64,000 nt of DNA from Mimachlamys varia. Its lineage: Eukaryota; Mollusca; Bivalvia; Pectinida; Pectinidae. Positions 22,100 to 35,300 of the stretch are shown here, one piece after another; position 1 is the stretch's first letter, and the number at the start of each line of letters is the position of its first letter. A program made the position numbers and the translations under genes. The DNA is taken from assembly GCA_947623455.1 (NCBI GenBank), contig OX392532.1, forward strand, positions 186,001 through 250,000. The letters are read 5' to 3'. The notes beneath the pieces are model-generated. The model had not been told where the DNA came from, ran no database searches, and saw only the letters and a program-made list of their open reading frames with translations.

Positions 22100-24043
22100 C
22101 TAGTGAACCATTTCAATAAATGTTCCTTGCACTTGACTAAGCTCATTTTGAATTTCAACAGTGTTTTCGTGATTTGATTTTGACAAAAATTGAAAGGATC
22201 GTCTCCGTGCAATGTAATGTGACATGTTCCCCTTTCCGTTATTGAGCTGATAGTTTTTCTCACGAATTGGTCCCTCTGACGATAACGTTGACATGCAAGG
22301 CAAACTTTTACCATTCATCCTACGACATTCACTTTTATTTTCCCAATAATCCCGACCCTCTAAATCTTCACTGTTTGACACGGATGAATGATGCTTTTCG
22401 TTTTCGATTAAAATATCATCGGTCCCATTAGCATAATGTATTGATCCATTTGATTGACAGTATAGAGTATCATCGTTATACTTTATATCTTGGTTTTTCA
22501 TTTCATCCACCTTTTCTGAGTCATTATTTGTCTGTGGATTATTGTCATGAGCTTTTCCAGATTGTTCTGAAGGGTATACCACAGCGTCTACATTATGCAC
22601 CACTGCACAAACTGAAAAGGCAGTCGGCGTCACCATAGCAGGTGACAGATCGTCCTTTAAATCATCTAGAATTACCGGGACAGGTAAATCCCTACCGTTC
22701 TCCACGTGTTCCTCGGCGACCTTACCCACGATCACAGGGTTAGACGTTGCATGCTCAGTTTTTATCACGGCCTCATCTGCATAAGAATCGCTTTCAGAAT
22801 AATAACGTTGGGACACTGAGCGAAATCTACGTTTAGACGATGAGGATGGCGACGGGAATATATCGGACTGGGTCTCAGCATCAACCATATGTATTAATTT
22901 GTCACACGCGTTGTTTGATTTAAACTCTGTATTTCCTTCTGTAAACGTCTGACTGCTGGGAGTTTTCAGTTTGATGCATTTCTTCTTGCTTGCCTCATCC
23001 CTTGTTATCAGCTGGGTTAATCTAGATGTGTCCTCAGAGACCGTCCTCCTTAGATTGGCTAATTTGACAACATTGGCCACATTCCTCACAGGGCTCGACC
23101 TGTGACTGTCTGTGCTCGTTTGCCTTCCGAACTTCCCCTTTGAAGCAGATTGTAGCAAAGACTCTGAAGAAGCAGCATTGACTGTTATGTTCATTTTCGA
23201 TCCTGTCTTTCGTTGCGTTCCGTCTATGCGATCTGCACTATCGTATTGAACGCTTTTAGGTGATGTCGGTGGTTTCTGATAAGTGCCCTTCAATCTCATG
23301 TAGTTATCAAGAGCTGGTTTGATTGAAAATCTACTTTCCTGTGGTAACTTAATACGGCTGGTGTCGCGACCTTTCACATTCTTTTTTATGAATTGTGTTC
23401 GCTTCGGCGAGGGACTTCCATCTGATGGTATCTCTTTCATTTCTATTTCAAGATTATTTTCCTTTTCAATTTTCTGTAAGTAGTTTGAATAAGAAGTAAC
23501 AGTTTCGTACATTTGAGAATCCATGCGATATTGGAGAGATTTGGATGACGTGATAGTCTCATAAGCGCCAGACCGTATATAGGAATTATACGAGTTCACT
23601 GTGTCGTAATTATCACCAATATCTACGTCGTTAAAATGCTTATCTCCTTGAACTAAAATCACATAGCTAGCTACGTCATAGCTACAACCTCTCTCTTTGA
23701 TCTTTGAACTATCCCTGTACCATTTACATGCACGAAATAACACAAATATGATCAGAAAGAGAATTGCCAATCCCGGCAGAAATGCTAGGTTGAGGTTCGA
23801 CTTCTTAGACTCCGTTTGATATCCATCAAACAATTCGGTCACGCTGGCTTCATGTGGAGACACTGTATTAGACGTTTCTTTTGTAATAATAAGGTCCGAA
23901 CGATTTTGAATTGTCGAGAGATTTGCCAAATCAGGCGTGTGGCTTCCATGAGTAAGGTTATCTGCTGGAACAGAGTCTAGACACACCACACAGGTTACGT
24001 ATACCGTCACAGGTACCAGATAATGGAAGGCATACGGAAGCAT
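22100..24043 (-). CDS. Single-pass type I membrane protein with long tyrosine-motif tail
   Basis: A single 647-aa open frame, the longest in the window. Residues 1-24 are a plausible signal peptide (MLPYAFHYLVPV...). Residues 25-84 form a short ectodomain with three N-glycosylation sequons (N29, N41, N47). Residues 85-103 are a strong transmembrane helix (LNLAFLPGLAILFLIIFVLF), followed by basic/aromatic RACKWYR. The cytoplasmic tail of about 540 residues is Ser/Asn-rich and probably disordered. Near the membrane it carries a cluster of tyrosine motifs: YDVASYVIL at 122, YDTV at 146, and two similar motifs YETI (161) and YETV (179), then SYSNYL. These look like SH2/PTB docking or ITIM-like sites (inference). 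An in-frame TAG lies upstream of the Met, but a TTAG acceptor at 24048-24051 could splice exons onto the ORF (see findings). I do not recognise the family. Confidence 0.75.
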   Translation of the reverse strand: MLPYAFHYLVPVTVYVTCVVCLDSVPADNLTHGSHTPDLANLSTIQNRSDLIITKETSNTVSPHEASVTELFDGYQTESKKSNLNLAFLPGLAILFLIIFVLFRACKWYRDSSKIKERGCSYDVASYVILVQGDKHFNDVDIGDNYDTVNSYNSYIRSGAYETITSSKSLQYRMDSQMYETVTSYSNYLQKIEKENNLEIEMKEIPSDGSPSPKRTQFIKKNVKGRDTSRIKLPQESRFSIKPALDNYMRLKGTYQKPPTSPKSVQYDSADRIDGTQRKTGSKMNITVNAASSESLLQSASKGKFGRQTSTDSHRSSPVRNVANVVKLANLRRTVSEDTSRLTQLITRDEASKKKCIKLKTPSSQTFTEGNTEFKSNNACDKLIHMVDAETQSDIFPSPSSSSKRRFRSVSQRYYSESDSYADEAVIKTEHATSNPVIVGKVAEEHVENGRDLPVPVILDDLKDDLSPAMVTPTAFSVCAVVHNVDAVVYPSEQSGKAHDNNPQTNNDSEKVDEMKNQDIKYNDDTLYCQSNGSIHYANGTDDILIENEKHHSSVSNSEDLEGRDYWENKSECRRMNGKSLPCMSTLSSEGPIREKNYQLNNGKGNMSHYIARRRSFQFLSKSNHENTVEIQNELSQVQGTFIEMVH

Positions 24044-24618
24044 CAGCCTAATTTTCTCTGTATTATTGATTAACTACGGCGCTTCATTAATCGTATACTC
24101 TCACATACTGTCAACTGTTCATTCTTTGATAACAGCTAAGGAAATGTGTTGTCACCACGCAGGACGGACCAAAGCATCAAACGCAGCATTGTTAGAACAC
24201 GGATAAGTCCTTATTTCATGTGTTTAGTGTAGCGAGGCTCGAGTCAACAACTTCATACAATGATTCCAATATACTTGGTTCAGTATTCTGAAATTAAAGA
24301 CGTTTATTTTACAATTGGAATAATATACTATGTACGCTTAAAACCCAATAGTTAACAATTAACTCATACAAAGGTATTATTTGAAAACTGAGTTTTATAT
24401 CATAATGTATTTACCAATAAGACTGCAGAAACCCAAAGCTGGTACAGAGTAACCGGTTAGAATGTAACAATTCACGATAATGTTAACAATTAACGATCAT
24501 GTATACGACTGATTCACTTAACCATTCAGAAAAATATCTAAACCGACAGGGTTTGAGCCATCTGCAACACATATTAGCCACAAAACAGTTATATTTATAA
24601 CAATATTTGAAACTTTAC

Positions 24619-24684
24619 CTTAGGCTCACAGTGCTTTCCTATTCCAGAAAATGTCCCCATACACATACAACGCCCCAACGTGTG
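24619..24684 (-). CDS. EGF-like exon, probably of the membrane-protein gene
   Basis: A 66-nt segment with a good acceptor (TTTTCAG) and donor (GTAAAG) on the minus strand, open in phase 0. It encodes HTLGRCMCMGTFSGIGKHCE plus PK. The C-x-C-x10-C ending with a G..G turn is the C-terminal half of an EGF-like or EB-type module. It lies 575 nt upstream of the 647-aa ORF on the same strand, so the two are probably one gene, but the phase does not join simply to that ORF. Confidence in exon status is moderate. Confidence 0.5.
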
Positions 24685-24699
24685 CTGAAAAGAAAGAAA

Positions 24700-25690
24700 A
24701 CAACATATTGATTTAAGCGAATCACGTTGACAATAAAACGTGGCTAATTTTACACATATCCAGTTCCACAGCCACTCATCTGTGCTACATACAATATCTT
24801 TGATGAATCTAAGGTTTAGTTAACCTAAATACAGAGATAATTCCATACCATGTGCTAAGCGTAACGTCCACCATGCATCGCGTCAGTATTCGTATTAGCA
24901 CAAGTGAATCGTCACTGAGAGAGACAAGTGATCATACGGACTATAAATAGATTTCGTCCCATCGACAAGGTGTTTTTATAATCGGGAGGTCTTTTAAATT
25001 ATAGAAAAATAATACCTCATGTGAACTTGTCAGGTGAATCGTGATAACGAAAAGCGCTCACCCGTAAAGAACCAGCAATATATATAGCTATGTGGTTCTT
25101 AGGGCTTACTAAGTTTGTCTTTGTATATATGAGATATTTATACCACCGAAAGTTAATATTCATCGCCACTCATCATTTAATTAAAATTAATTTAATCAAA
25201 CCTGTATATCAACGACTGCCCTAATAAGGACAATGAAGTATGGAAAGAAGAAAGAAAGATAATTTTACTTTAATTTTGATCCATTAAATGTGCTATAAAT
25301 CATATGGAGTCATTCTGAGACACAGGTAATGCAGTTTTATTAACACAGTGATGAGAGTCCGCATATAATGCAACTAATATGCGTATATTATACGCACATC
25401 TGTAAATTGGATAGCAGTTAGATGTAGTTCTTATCACACTTTTATCCTGCGCTGCATATCAATTTTGATATACTAATAGATACAGCACATACATAAATAT
25501 CATTTACATACATAAATGTTATTATGAGTTATTTGACATGCCGTGAAGTTATGGGTTCGCCCGTTTTTCTTCTCTACGACATTTTAGTTGTTATAATTGA
25601 CGTTGGCAAACGGCATTTCTGTTAGATTTTTCCAATCTCTACTACTTGTCGTGCAGTTACGACGAGCACGCGTTAATTCAAACAGACTGG
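24700..25690. other. Intronic or intergenic AT-rich sequence
   Basis: I see no gene or repeat family here. If the EGF exon and the 42-nt exon at 26927 belong to one gene, this is intron. Confidence 0.4.
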
Positions 25691-26926
25691 AGATTCTAGA
25701 CTTACCGTAGTCAGTGTTACACGTTCTGGCGTACAGTAGATTCTAGACTTACCGTAGTCAATGTAACACGTTCTGACGTACAGTAGATTCTAGACTTACC
25801 TTAGTCAATGTAACACGTTCTGGCGTACAGTAGATTCTAGACTTACCTTAGTCAATGTAACACGTTCTGGCGTACAGTAGATTCTAGACTTACCGTAGTC
25901 AATGTTACACGTTCTGACGTACAGTAGATTCTAGACTTACCGTAGTCAATGTATCACGTTCTGACGTACAGTAGATTCTAGACTTACCGTAGTCAGTGTA
26001 ACACGTTCTGGCGTACAGTAGATTCTAGACTTACCTTAGTCAATGTAACACGTTCTGGCGTACAGTAGATTCTAGACTTACCGTAGTCAATGTTACACGT
26101 TCTGACGTACAGTAGATTCTAGACTAACCGTAGTCAGTGTAACACGTTCTGGCGTACAGTAGATTCTAGACTTACCGTAGTCAATGTTACACGTTCTGAC
26201 GTACAGTAGATTCTAGACTTACCGTAGTCAATGTAACACGTTCTGACGTACAGTAGATTCTAGACTTACCGTAGTCAATGTAACACGTTCTGACGTATAG
26301 TAGATTCTAGACTTACCGTAGTCAATGTAACACGTTCTGACGTACAGTAGATTCTAGACTTACCGTAGTCAATGTAACACGTTCTGACGTACAGTAGATT
26401 CTAGACTTACCGTAGTCAGTGTTACACGTTCTGACGTACAGTAGATTCTAGACTTACCGTAGTCAATGTTACACGTTCTGACGTACAGTAGATTCTAGAC
26501 TTACCGTAGTCAATATTACACGTTCTGACGTACAGTAGATTCTAGACTTACCGTAGTCAATGTTACACGTTCTGACGTACAGTAGATTTTAGACTTACCG
26601 TAGTCAATGTAACACGTTCTGACGTACAGTAGATTCTAGACTTACTGTAGTCAATGTTACACGTTGTGACGTACAGTAGATTCTAGACTTACCGTAGTCA
26701 ATGTTACACGTTCTGACGTACATTAATTCTAGACTTACCGTAGTCAATGTAACACGTTCTGACGTACAGTAGATTCTAGACTTACCGTAGTCAGTGTTAC
26801 ACGTTCTGACGTACAGTAGATTCTAGACTTACCGTAGTCAATGTTACACGTTCTGACGTACAGTAGATTCTAGACTTACCGTAGTCAATGTAACACGTTC
26901 TGACGTACAGTAGATTCTAGACTTAC
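25691..26926 (-). repeat. 47-bp minisatellite carrying a 5' splice site in every unit
   Basis: About 26 head-to-tail units of about 47 bp. Read on the minus strand each unit has an exon-like 'GAACGTGTAACATTGACTA' followed by CG or AG, then GTAAGT, then 'CTAGAATCTACTGTACGTCA'. The exon-like part and donor copy the end of the candidate exon immediately upstream (26927-26968), and the remainder copies the first bases of its intron. Units differ by a few substitutions. Confidence 0.9.
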
Positions 26927-26968
26927 CTTAGTCAATGTTACACGTTCCGATAGTAACGTCCTATGTTG
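26927..26968 (-). CDS. Candidate 42-nt exon at the head of the 47-bp array
   Basis: Minus strand: acceptor TTTCCTGCAG, 42 nt open only in phase 0 (QHRTLLSERVTLTK), and donor AAG|GTAAGT. Unlike the array copies it has a polypyrimidine tract and acceptor. The phase (0-0) matches the EGF-like exon 2.2 kb downstream. The parent gene is uncertain; no family signal is seen in 14 residues. Confidence 0.4.
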
Positions 26969-27837
26969 CTGCAGGAAACATAGTTAGAGATATGTTAATG
27001 CATTTGATTTTCATTTCTACAAAACGACTTTCAATAGCAGACAAACCTAATATTATTTAGTTAATCAGACTTTCGAGTTCGAAGGGATAGTGATATTGGG
27101 AAGACAAATCGCACAAGATAGTCAAGAAAGTTCCGTTAGGCAGTTGTCTCAATTTGTATGTGATTTTTCGCATACATGGTTTTAATCTGCAGTAATCTCT
27201 CTGTCTAAGAAAAATATGAACATCAATAATTGATACATGTTTCGTTTCATAAACGTACAACATGGAAGCTAATACGAAACCCATATCAGAAACCTAGCAA
27301 TGCATAATAGGAATTGCTACCTGGCTCTCTATATAAATAGATAATCAAGAAATTTGACTATATTCATGGTTAATCAAATGAATTTCATATACAGTCATGA
27401 ATTAGTTAAAACTATTTGCCCGGTGACGTCATGAACTAATACACGCTTCCTTGGAAACAATTGTGCCGAAGCGTATTTATAAGTGATCTTGAGTAAAGCG
27501 TTTTGTTTATATGCAGACAACATCTTTTGACTGAAGACATATTTTACTGACTGTTAAACGCTTTCTGACAAGCAGTATGTGATTTTCTGTTTCGAGAGAT
27601 CCTGGTAAAACAGAGAGCATGCTAAATTCAACGGAACTATTGTGGAGCAATAGGATTTACAATGATTGAAAAAAATGAGTGATGAACATGGTACAAAACT
27701 CTATACATTTGAATTAAAGGCCTCTGGCCTTGGGAAACAGTTCACCAGATTGGTCCCAACACCTCGGGAAAACAGTTTTGACTATTGACTGAAAGGACAT
27801 GAATTAACTGTATTCTGTTTTGGGTACTCCCTCTCAT

Positions 27838-28035
27838 GGTTTGAAACCATTAAGATCGTTTCGTGGTCTAAAACTTCGTGGTTATTCTATATGAACAAAC
27901 TACTGACATAGACATGATTTAGATCGTCTCGTGGTAAAATTTTTCGTGGTTATTCTATTTGAACAAACTTTAGGGACACGCACCATTTAAATAGTTTTGT
28001 GGTATGAACTTTCGTGGTTATTCTATATGAACAAA
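27838..28035. repeat. Three tandem copies of a ~68-bp repeat
   Basis: The landmark 'cgtggttattctat(a/t)tgaacaaact' recurs three times at roughly 68-70 bp spacing with degenerate sequence between ('gtttcgtggt', 'gtctcgtggt', 'gttttgtggt'). Confidence 0.8.
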
Positions 28036-28194
28036 CTGCTGACACATGTATCCTTTCAATTCGTTAAATGTATATTCATAGTTCAACTGTAACAACAAAA
28101 AAACAACAAATATTTATACAAAACGAGCGTGTCATGTTAAACAAAACGTTAAGTACTTTTTAATGTCCCATACATATCTATCTTTTATCTATTA

Positions 28195-28835
28195 CCTCCT
28201 ACTCTGACGTGGAAATGATCACTTATCGTTCTACAGAGCATGTCGACTTACTATGTGTGGAAAATATCAACCACCGTTCTAAAGACCATAGCGACATGCT
28301 TTGATGTGGAAACTATCACCTACCGTTCTACAGACCATACCGACCTACTTTGTGTGGAAAATATCGCCTACAGTTCTACAGACCATACCGACATACTTTG
28401 TGTGGAAAATATCGCCTACAGTTCTACAGACCATACCGACCTACTTTGATCAGAAAACAATATCATCTACCGTTCTACAGACCATACCGCCCTACTTCGA
28501 TCAGAAAAAATATCATCTACCGTTCTACAGACCATAGCGACCTGCTTTGATGTGGAAACTATCACCTACCGTTCTACAGACCATACCGACCTGCTTTGAT
28601 GTGGAAAATATCATCTACAGTTCTACAGACCATACCGACCTACTTTGATCAGAAAACAATATCATCTACCGTTCTACAGACCATACCGCCCTACTTTGAT
28701 CAGAAAAAATATCATCTACCGTTCTACAGACCATAGCGACCTGCTTTGATGTGGAAACTATCACCTACCGTTCTACAGACCATACCGACATACTATGACA
28801 AAGAAAATATCATTTACCGTTCTTGACAGTGAAAT
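28195..28835. repeat. Minisatellite A, ~50-57-bp units
   Basis: About ten to eleven units built on 'ctaccgttctacagaccatac' and 'cgacctactttgat', with alternating variants (gtggaaa-type and cagaaaa-type). The core is shared with the larger array at 29050-32350, indicating common ancestry. Confidence 0.9.
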
Positions 28836-29049
28836 TTTGAGGCGACAAAGCATGCATAATCGCATTTGTCCGTTTAGTCATTTCGGCACCAAAAACGTCA
28901 TGTGGAATAATGTGACGAAGTGTCTTGCTGCAAGATGACAGGTCATTGAAAACATTATTTTAGTGTTAAATAAAGAGGCGACAAAGGTCATCTGAACGTG
29001 AACTCTTATGGGATGTTGTGGGATCATTGTAAAACTGAGTGAGAACAAG

Positions 29050-32000
29050 GATCTGTATTTTAATCAGATTGCATACCAAACTACTATGGCTACAGAGTAT
29101 AACACACAATTGTACAGAGCATACCGAACTACTATGGCTACAGAGTATAACATACAATTGTACAAATCATACCGAACTACTATGGCTACAGAGTATAACA
29201 CACAACTGTACAGATCATACCGAACTACTATGATTTATAGAATATAACACACAATTGTACAGATCATACCGAACTACCATGATTTACAGAGTATAACACA
29301 CAATTGTACAGAGCATACCGAACTACCATGATTTACAGAGTATAACACACAATTGTACAGATCATACCGAACTACTATGATTTACAGAGTATAACACACA
29401 ATTGTACAGATCATACCGAACTACTATGATTTATAGAGTATAACACACAATTGTACAGAGTATACCGAACTACTGTGATTTATAGAGTATAACACACAAT
29501 TGTACAGATCATACCGAACTACTGTGATTTATAGAGTATAACACACAATTGTACAAACTACTATGATTTATAGAGTATAACATACAATTGTACAGATCAT
29601 ACCGAACTACCATGATTTACAGAGTATAACACACAACTGTACAAAGCATACCGAACTACTTTGATTTACAGAGTATAACACACAATTGTACAGAACATAC
29701 CGAACTACTTTGATTTACAGAGTATAACACACAATTGTACAGATCATACCGAACTACTTTGATTTACAGAGTATAACACACAATTGTACAGATCATACCG
29801 AAGTACCATGATTTATAGAGTATAACATACAATTGTACAGATCATACCGAACTACTTTGATTCACAGAGTATAACACACAATTGTACAGATCATACCGAA
29901 CTACTATGATTTACAGAGTATAACACACAATTGTACAGATCATACCGAACTACTATGATTTACAGAGTATAACACACAATTGTACAGATCATACCGAACT
30001 ACTATGATTTACAGAGTATAACACACAAGTGTACAGATCATACCGAACTACTGTGATTTATAGAGTATAACACACAATTGTACAGATCATACCGAACTAC
30101 TATGATTTACAGAGTATAACACACAATTGTACAGATCATACCGAACTACTATGATTTACAGAGTATAACACACAATTGTACAGATCATACCGAACTACTA
30201 TGATTTACAGAGTATAACACACAATTGTACAGATCATACCGAACTACTATGATTTACAGAGTATAACACACAATTGTACAGAGCATACCGAACTACTATG
30301 ATTTATAGAGTATAACACACAATTGTACAGAGCATACCGAACTACTATGATTTACAGAGTATAACACACAATTGTACAGATCATACCGAACTACTATGAT
30401 TTACAGAGTATAACACACAATTGTACAGATCATACCGAACTACCATGATTTACAGAGTATAGAACACAATTGTACAGATCATACCGAACTACTATGATTT
30501 ACAGAGTATAACACACAATTGTACAGATCATACCGAACTACTATGATTTACAGAGTATAACACACAATTGTACAGATCATACCGAACTACCATGATTTAC
30601 AGAGTATAACATACAATTGTACAGATCATACCGAACTACTATGGCTACAGAGTATAACATACAATTGTACAGATCATACCGAACTACTATGATTTACAGA
30701 GTATAACACACAATTGTACAAATCATACCGAACTACTGTGATTTATAGAGTATAACACACAATTGTACAGAGCATACCAAACTACTATGATTTATAGAGT
30801 ATAACACACAATTGTACAGAGTATACCGAACTACTGTGATTTATAGAGTATAACACACAATTGTACAGATCATACCGAACGACTGTGATTTATAGAGTAT
30901 AACACACAAGTGTACAGAACATACCGAACTACTATGATTTATAGAGTATAACACAATTGTACAGAGCATACCGAACTACCATGATTTATAGAATATAACA
31001 CACAATGGTACAGATCATACCGAATTACTATGATTTATAGAGTATAACACACACTTGTACAGATCATACCGAACTACTATGATTTACAGAGTATAACACA
31101 CAATTGTACAGATCATACCGAACTACTTTGATTTACAGAGTATAACACACAATTGTACAGATCATACCGAACTACTTTGATTTACAGAGTATAACACACA
31201 ATTGTACAGATCATACCGAACTACTATGATTTACAGAGTATAACACACAATTGTACAGATCATACCGAACTACTATGCTTTATAGAGTATAACACACAAT
31301 TGTACAGAACATACCGAACTACTTTGATTTACAGAGTATAACACACAAGTGTACAGAACATACCGAACTACTATGATTTACAGAGTATAACACACAATTG
31401 TACAGATCATACCGAACTACTATGATTTATAGAGTATAACACACAATTGTACAGAGCATACCGAACTACTATGATTTATAGAGTATAACACACAATTGTA
31501 CAGAACATACCGAACTACTCTGATTTGCAGAGTATAACACACAATTGTACAGAGCATACCAAACTACTATGATTTATAGAGTATAACACACAATTGTACA
31601 GAGTATACCGAACTACTGTGATTTATAGAGTATAACACACAATTGTACAGATCATACCGAACGACTGTGATTTATAGAGTATAACACACAAGTGTACAGA
31701 ACATACCGAACTACTATGATTTATAGAGTATAACACAATTGTACAGAGCATACCGAACTACCATGATTTATAGAATATAACACACAATGGTACAGATCAT
31801 ACCGAATTACTATGATTTATAGAGTATAACACACACTTGTACAGATCATACCGAACTACTATGATTTACAGAGTATAACACACAATTGTACAGATCATAC
31901 CGAACTACTTTGATTTACAGAGTATAACACACAATTGTACAGATCATATCGAACTACTTTGATTCACAGAGTATAACACACAATTGTACAGATCATACCG

Positions 32001-32350
32001 AACTACTATGATTTACAGAGTATAACACACAATTGTACAGATCATACCGAACTACTATGCTTTATAGAGTATAACACACAATTGTACAGAACATACCGAA
32101 CTACTTTGATTTACAGAGTATAACACACAAGTGTACAGAACATACCGAACTACTATGATTTACAGAGTATAACACACAATTGTACAGATCATACCGAACT
32201 ACTATGATTTATAGAGTATAACACACAATTGTACAGAGCATACCGAACTACTATGATTTATAGAGTATAACACACAATTGTACAGAACATACCGAACTAC
32301 TCTGATTTGCAGAGTATAACACACAATTGTACAGAGCATACCAAACTACT
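29050..32350. repeat. Minisatellite B, ~47-bp unit, ~70 copies
   Basis: A 3.3-kb array of the unit 'actatgatttacagagtata' + 'acacacaattgtacagatca' + 'taccgaact'. Variants (ttatag/ttacag, gagcat/gatcat, single C or T at the third position of 'actatg') form longer patterns. A run of about 782 bp starting near 30781 is repeated almost exactly from about 31563. ORFs in this array (28966-29247) are repeat artefacts. Confidence 0.97.
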
Positions 32351-35300
32351 TTAATTCGGAGAATATATTACGAAGATACTTTGATAGATTCTCACCCACA
32401 GACAATAGGTGGAATAAGGACACTACAAGACAAAGGACGAATCAATACAACAGTCCTATAAAACAGGAAACATATGTTACTGAAAGGGGCTGTATCTCAG
32501 GGGCATCCGTCTAAATGTGTCTGTCCGTGATCAACATAAACAGTGAACACTAGTTTATAACATAACAACTCGTCAAAGTATGTAATAGGCTATACACATA
32601 ATTTTTTACTTCCTTATTTCGAACATTCTATTTATATGACATGCAAATCGAAAAAACAACACGCTATGTGGGTTTATACATTGTAGTTACACTTCATCTT
32701 AAATTGGGGGGCATATATTTATTTATTTTCATGCCTCTCTCTCATACAGTACTATAAGAATTTTCGGATTTCGACAAGATTTTAATTTGTACTTAACGTC
32801 CTTTCAAAATATGTTACGGCAAGGTCATTAAAGTATACATATATTGCTAACTAAAACATATAAGCAGTAGAAAAACCCACAATTGCATCGAAAAAACGCG
32901 TATTACAACGTAAGGGCGTCAAACGTACAGTTTACTGTATCAATATTGATGTAAAACAGACATCATAAAACGTTAACACTACAGGACATAGAATGTACTC
33001 ACTGGTTTCCTGTTAGTACTTCTATTGAGATTGTCTTTAAATCATGTTACCACCTCGAAGCTATTCCTTTAATCCATTGTGGGCAGGTAGAGCGACTTAA
33101 AGTATGAAATCATCTAAGCCTACTTTGTTACGTTAGATTTAGATAAGCCATTATAACGTTAGAGGTAAGGTGGACCTGTGTATATACTTCCTCTCGTGTA
33201 CACAGGAAAGTATACAATCACGCCTGTAACAATGTGGTCATTTCGAGACAAGTATTGTGAACAATGTCTACGTTTTCTGTCTCTGTTGTAAGCTGTGTAC
33301 ACTTAACCACCTGGTTCACAGGAATTACACTAAAACCTATCAGGTCACAATGATCGGGTCTGTCCCATGAAAGCTAATAATAATACAGCAACCCGCCATG
33401 TTTTTTTACTAATTAACAGAGATTGCTATCACATCAGCTATTTCCGTGTAAAACCAGATTCATATTACCACAACACTATATACATACTATATTAATGTTC
33501 CTAATCATACACAAGTTGTGCATTCGATTTACATTAGTATCGCTTACATCATTATATGAATCATTATATTACAATATAGCACCACTGTATGGTATATGTT
33601 ATGTTATGAACACAATAAGACACCTACTTAGTACTCGTTAAATGTTTTGATTTATTTTGACTTAATTTTGATAAATAAACATATTTGAAAACAGTTCTCT
33701 TTAACAAAGGACGCCATGGATATTTACAAAGTATAACTTTTATATATCAAACCACATGTGGTAAGTTGTAATAAAAGTGTTTCTATACACATTAAAAAGG
33801 TAGATACCTTTTATAATCAGATGATTTAGAAACATTTTCACATGATTCTAAACACATAAAACATACCGTAGGCTTGTAGCTCTTTGATGCACCAGTGATT
33901 ATCCAAGATTACAGAAAACACTGTCGTACGTTCTGTCATCCGTGATCACGTTTCCGTCTGGTTACCATAACACGTTGCACGTTTTAAATTTAGAAAACTA
34001 ACATTAATCACATGTAACACGTGACCACATGTGCAGCCCTGACTACACCATGCTGTCGTCTCTACATGTTATATATGTACATTTTAAAAAGTAAACAGAA
34101 CCGTCACGTCACAATCAAACGACACGTTATCGCGTACACATAGTACGACACGTTTTTGATGCCAGGCCTTCGACAAGGGTGGGATATTTGTAACGAAAAC
34201 GGTTATAAATACTAGTGCATTGAACAGTACTTCAATGGAATAAATATGCAAATGTGTGTGACACGTCATCTTTATTAAGACATTACCAGTTTGTTATACA
34301 CCTTGTGTGTCGCATGTGTAAAAATAGAATTTTGAAATCGTTAAACAATTTATACCCCTAATTTCAATTACGTTGAACTCTCCAATATCACAGGTGTTAA
34401 CTTGATATAAATCTATTGCAGGAAGGCTAACAAGAATATACCGCTCCTCCCAAATGCACACGCCTCCATACAATACCGTAGCTGTTCATGAACGAAATAA
34501 TTGAAACCAAACTCTAAGGACATTGTTAACAAAATACTCAGAAACTCTAAGGACATTGTTAACAAAATACTCAGAAACCGAACATAAAATGCTTGTAGTT
34601 TCGAGAAATTATGTTTGTTCACTGCGCAACTAATATAATTTGCAATTATAATAAAACAAAAACCATAGAAAGTTGATATAAAAAACTCAGAAAAAGGTTA
34701 GTCACGACACTGCCCTTATCAAGCGCCTGTGCGTGACACGAGACTGACTTCATAGTAAATGTAAAACCAGCGAAGCAATACAGCTACACAATCCTCGTCA
34801 CAACAGGGGAGAGGGCCAAGTCTAGTTCGTTAACGCGAGGGAACGTAAAGTATATAACGACCATGTAACGCCGAGTCAATACTAACCCATATCAGTACAA
34901 TTATCATAACTTCTCTTAGTTTCTGTTTGACAATGCCATTGATTCTTTTTGTCGACATCATCATGTTTTAGTCTCCAGTTGGTGTAGTTAGTCGAATGTG
35001 AGAGCAGCAGTTCCTGCTTCGTATCGAAATGTTAAGAAACATTCTTAGTCAAACACACAGAAATGCTTGGATTCAACAATCTTTCTCTCAGACCTAGCCA
35101 AATGTAATATGGGTTAAAGGCCAAAACTTATGTCACGGATCATAATTTACATTTTGCGTTGTTAAATGTATGTTCCAATCCTTTGTTGTTGATTTCCACT
35201 TAACCTCGACCCTCCCGTTGGGATTTGTTTAATCAGTACACACCAGTTATCTAATACCTAATTGTCCATCATTTTCGTTAAAAAACGAAACTAACATAAA

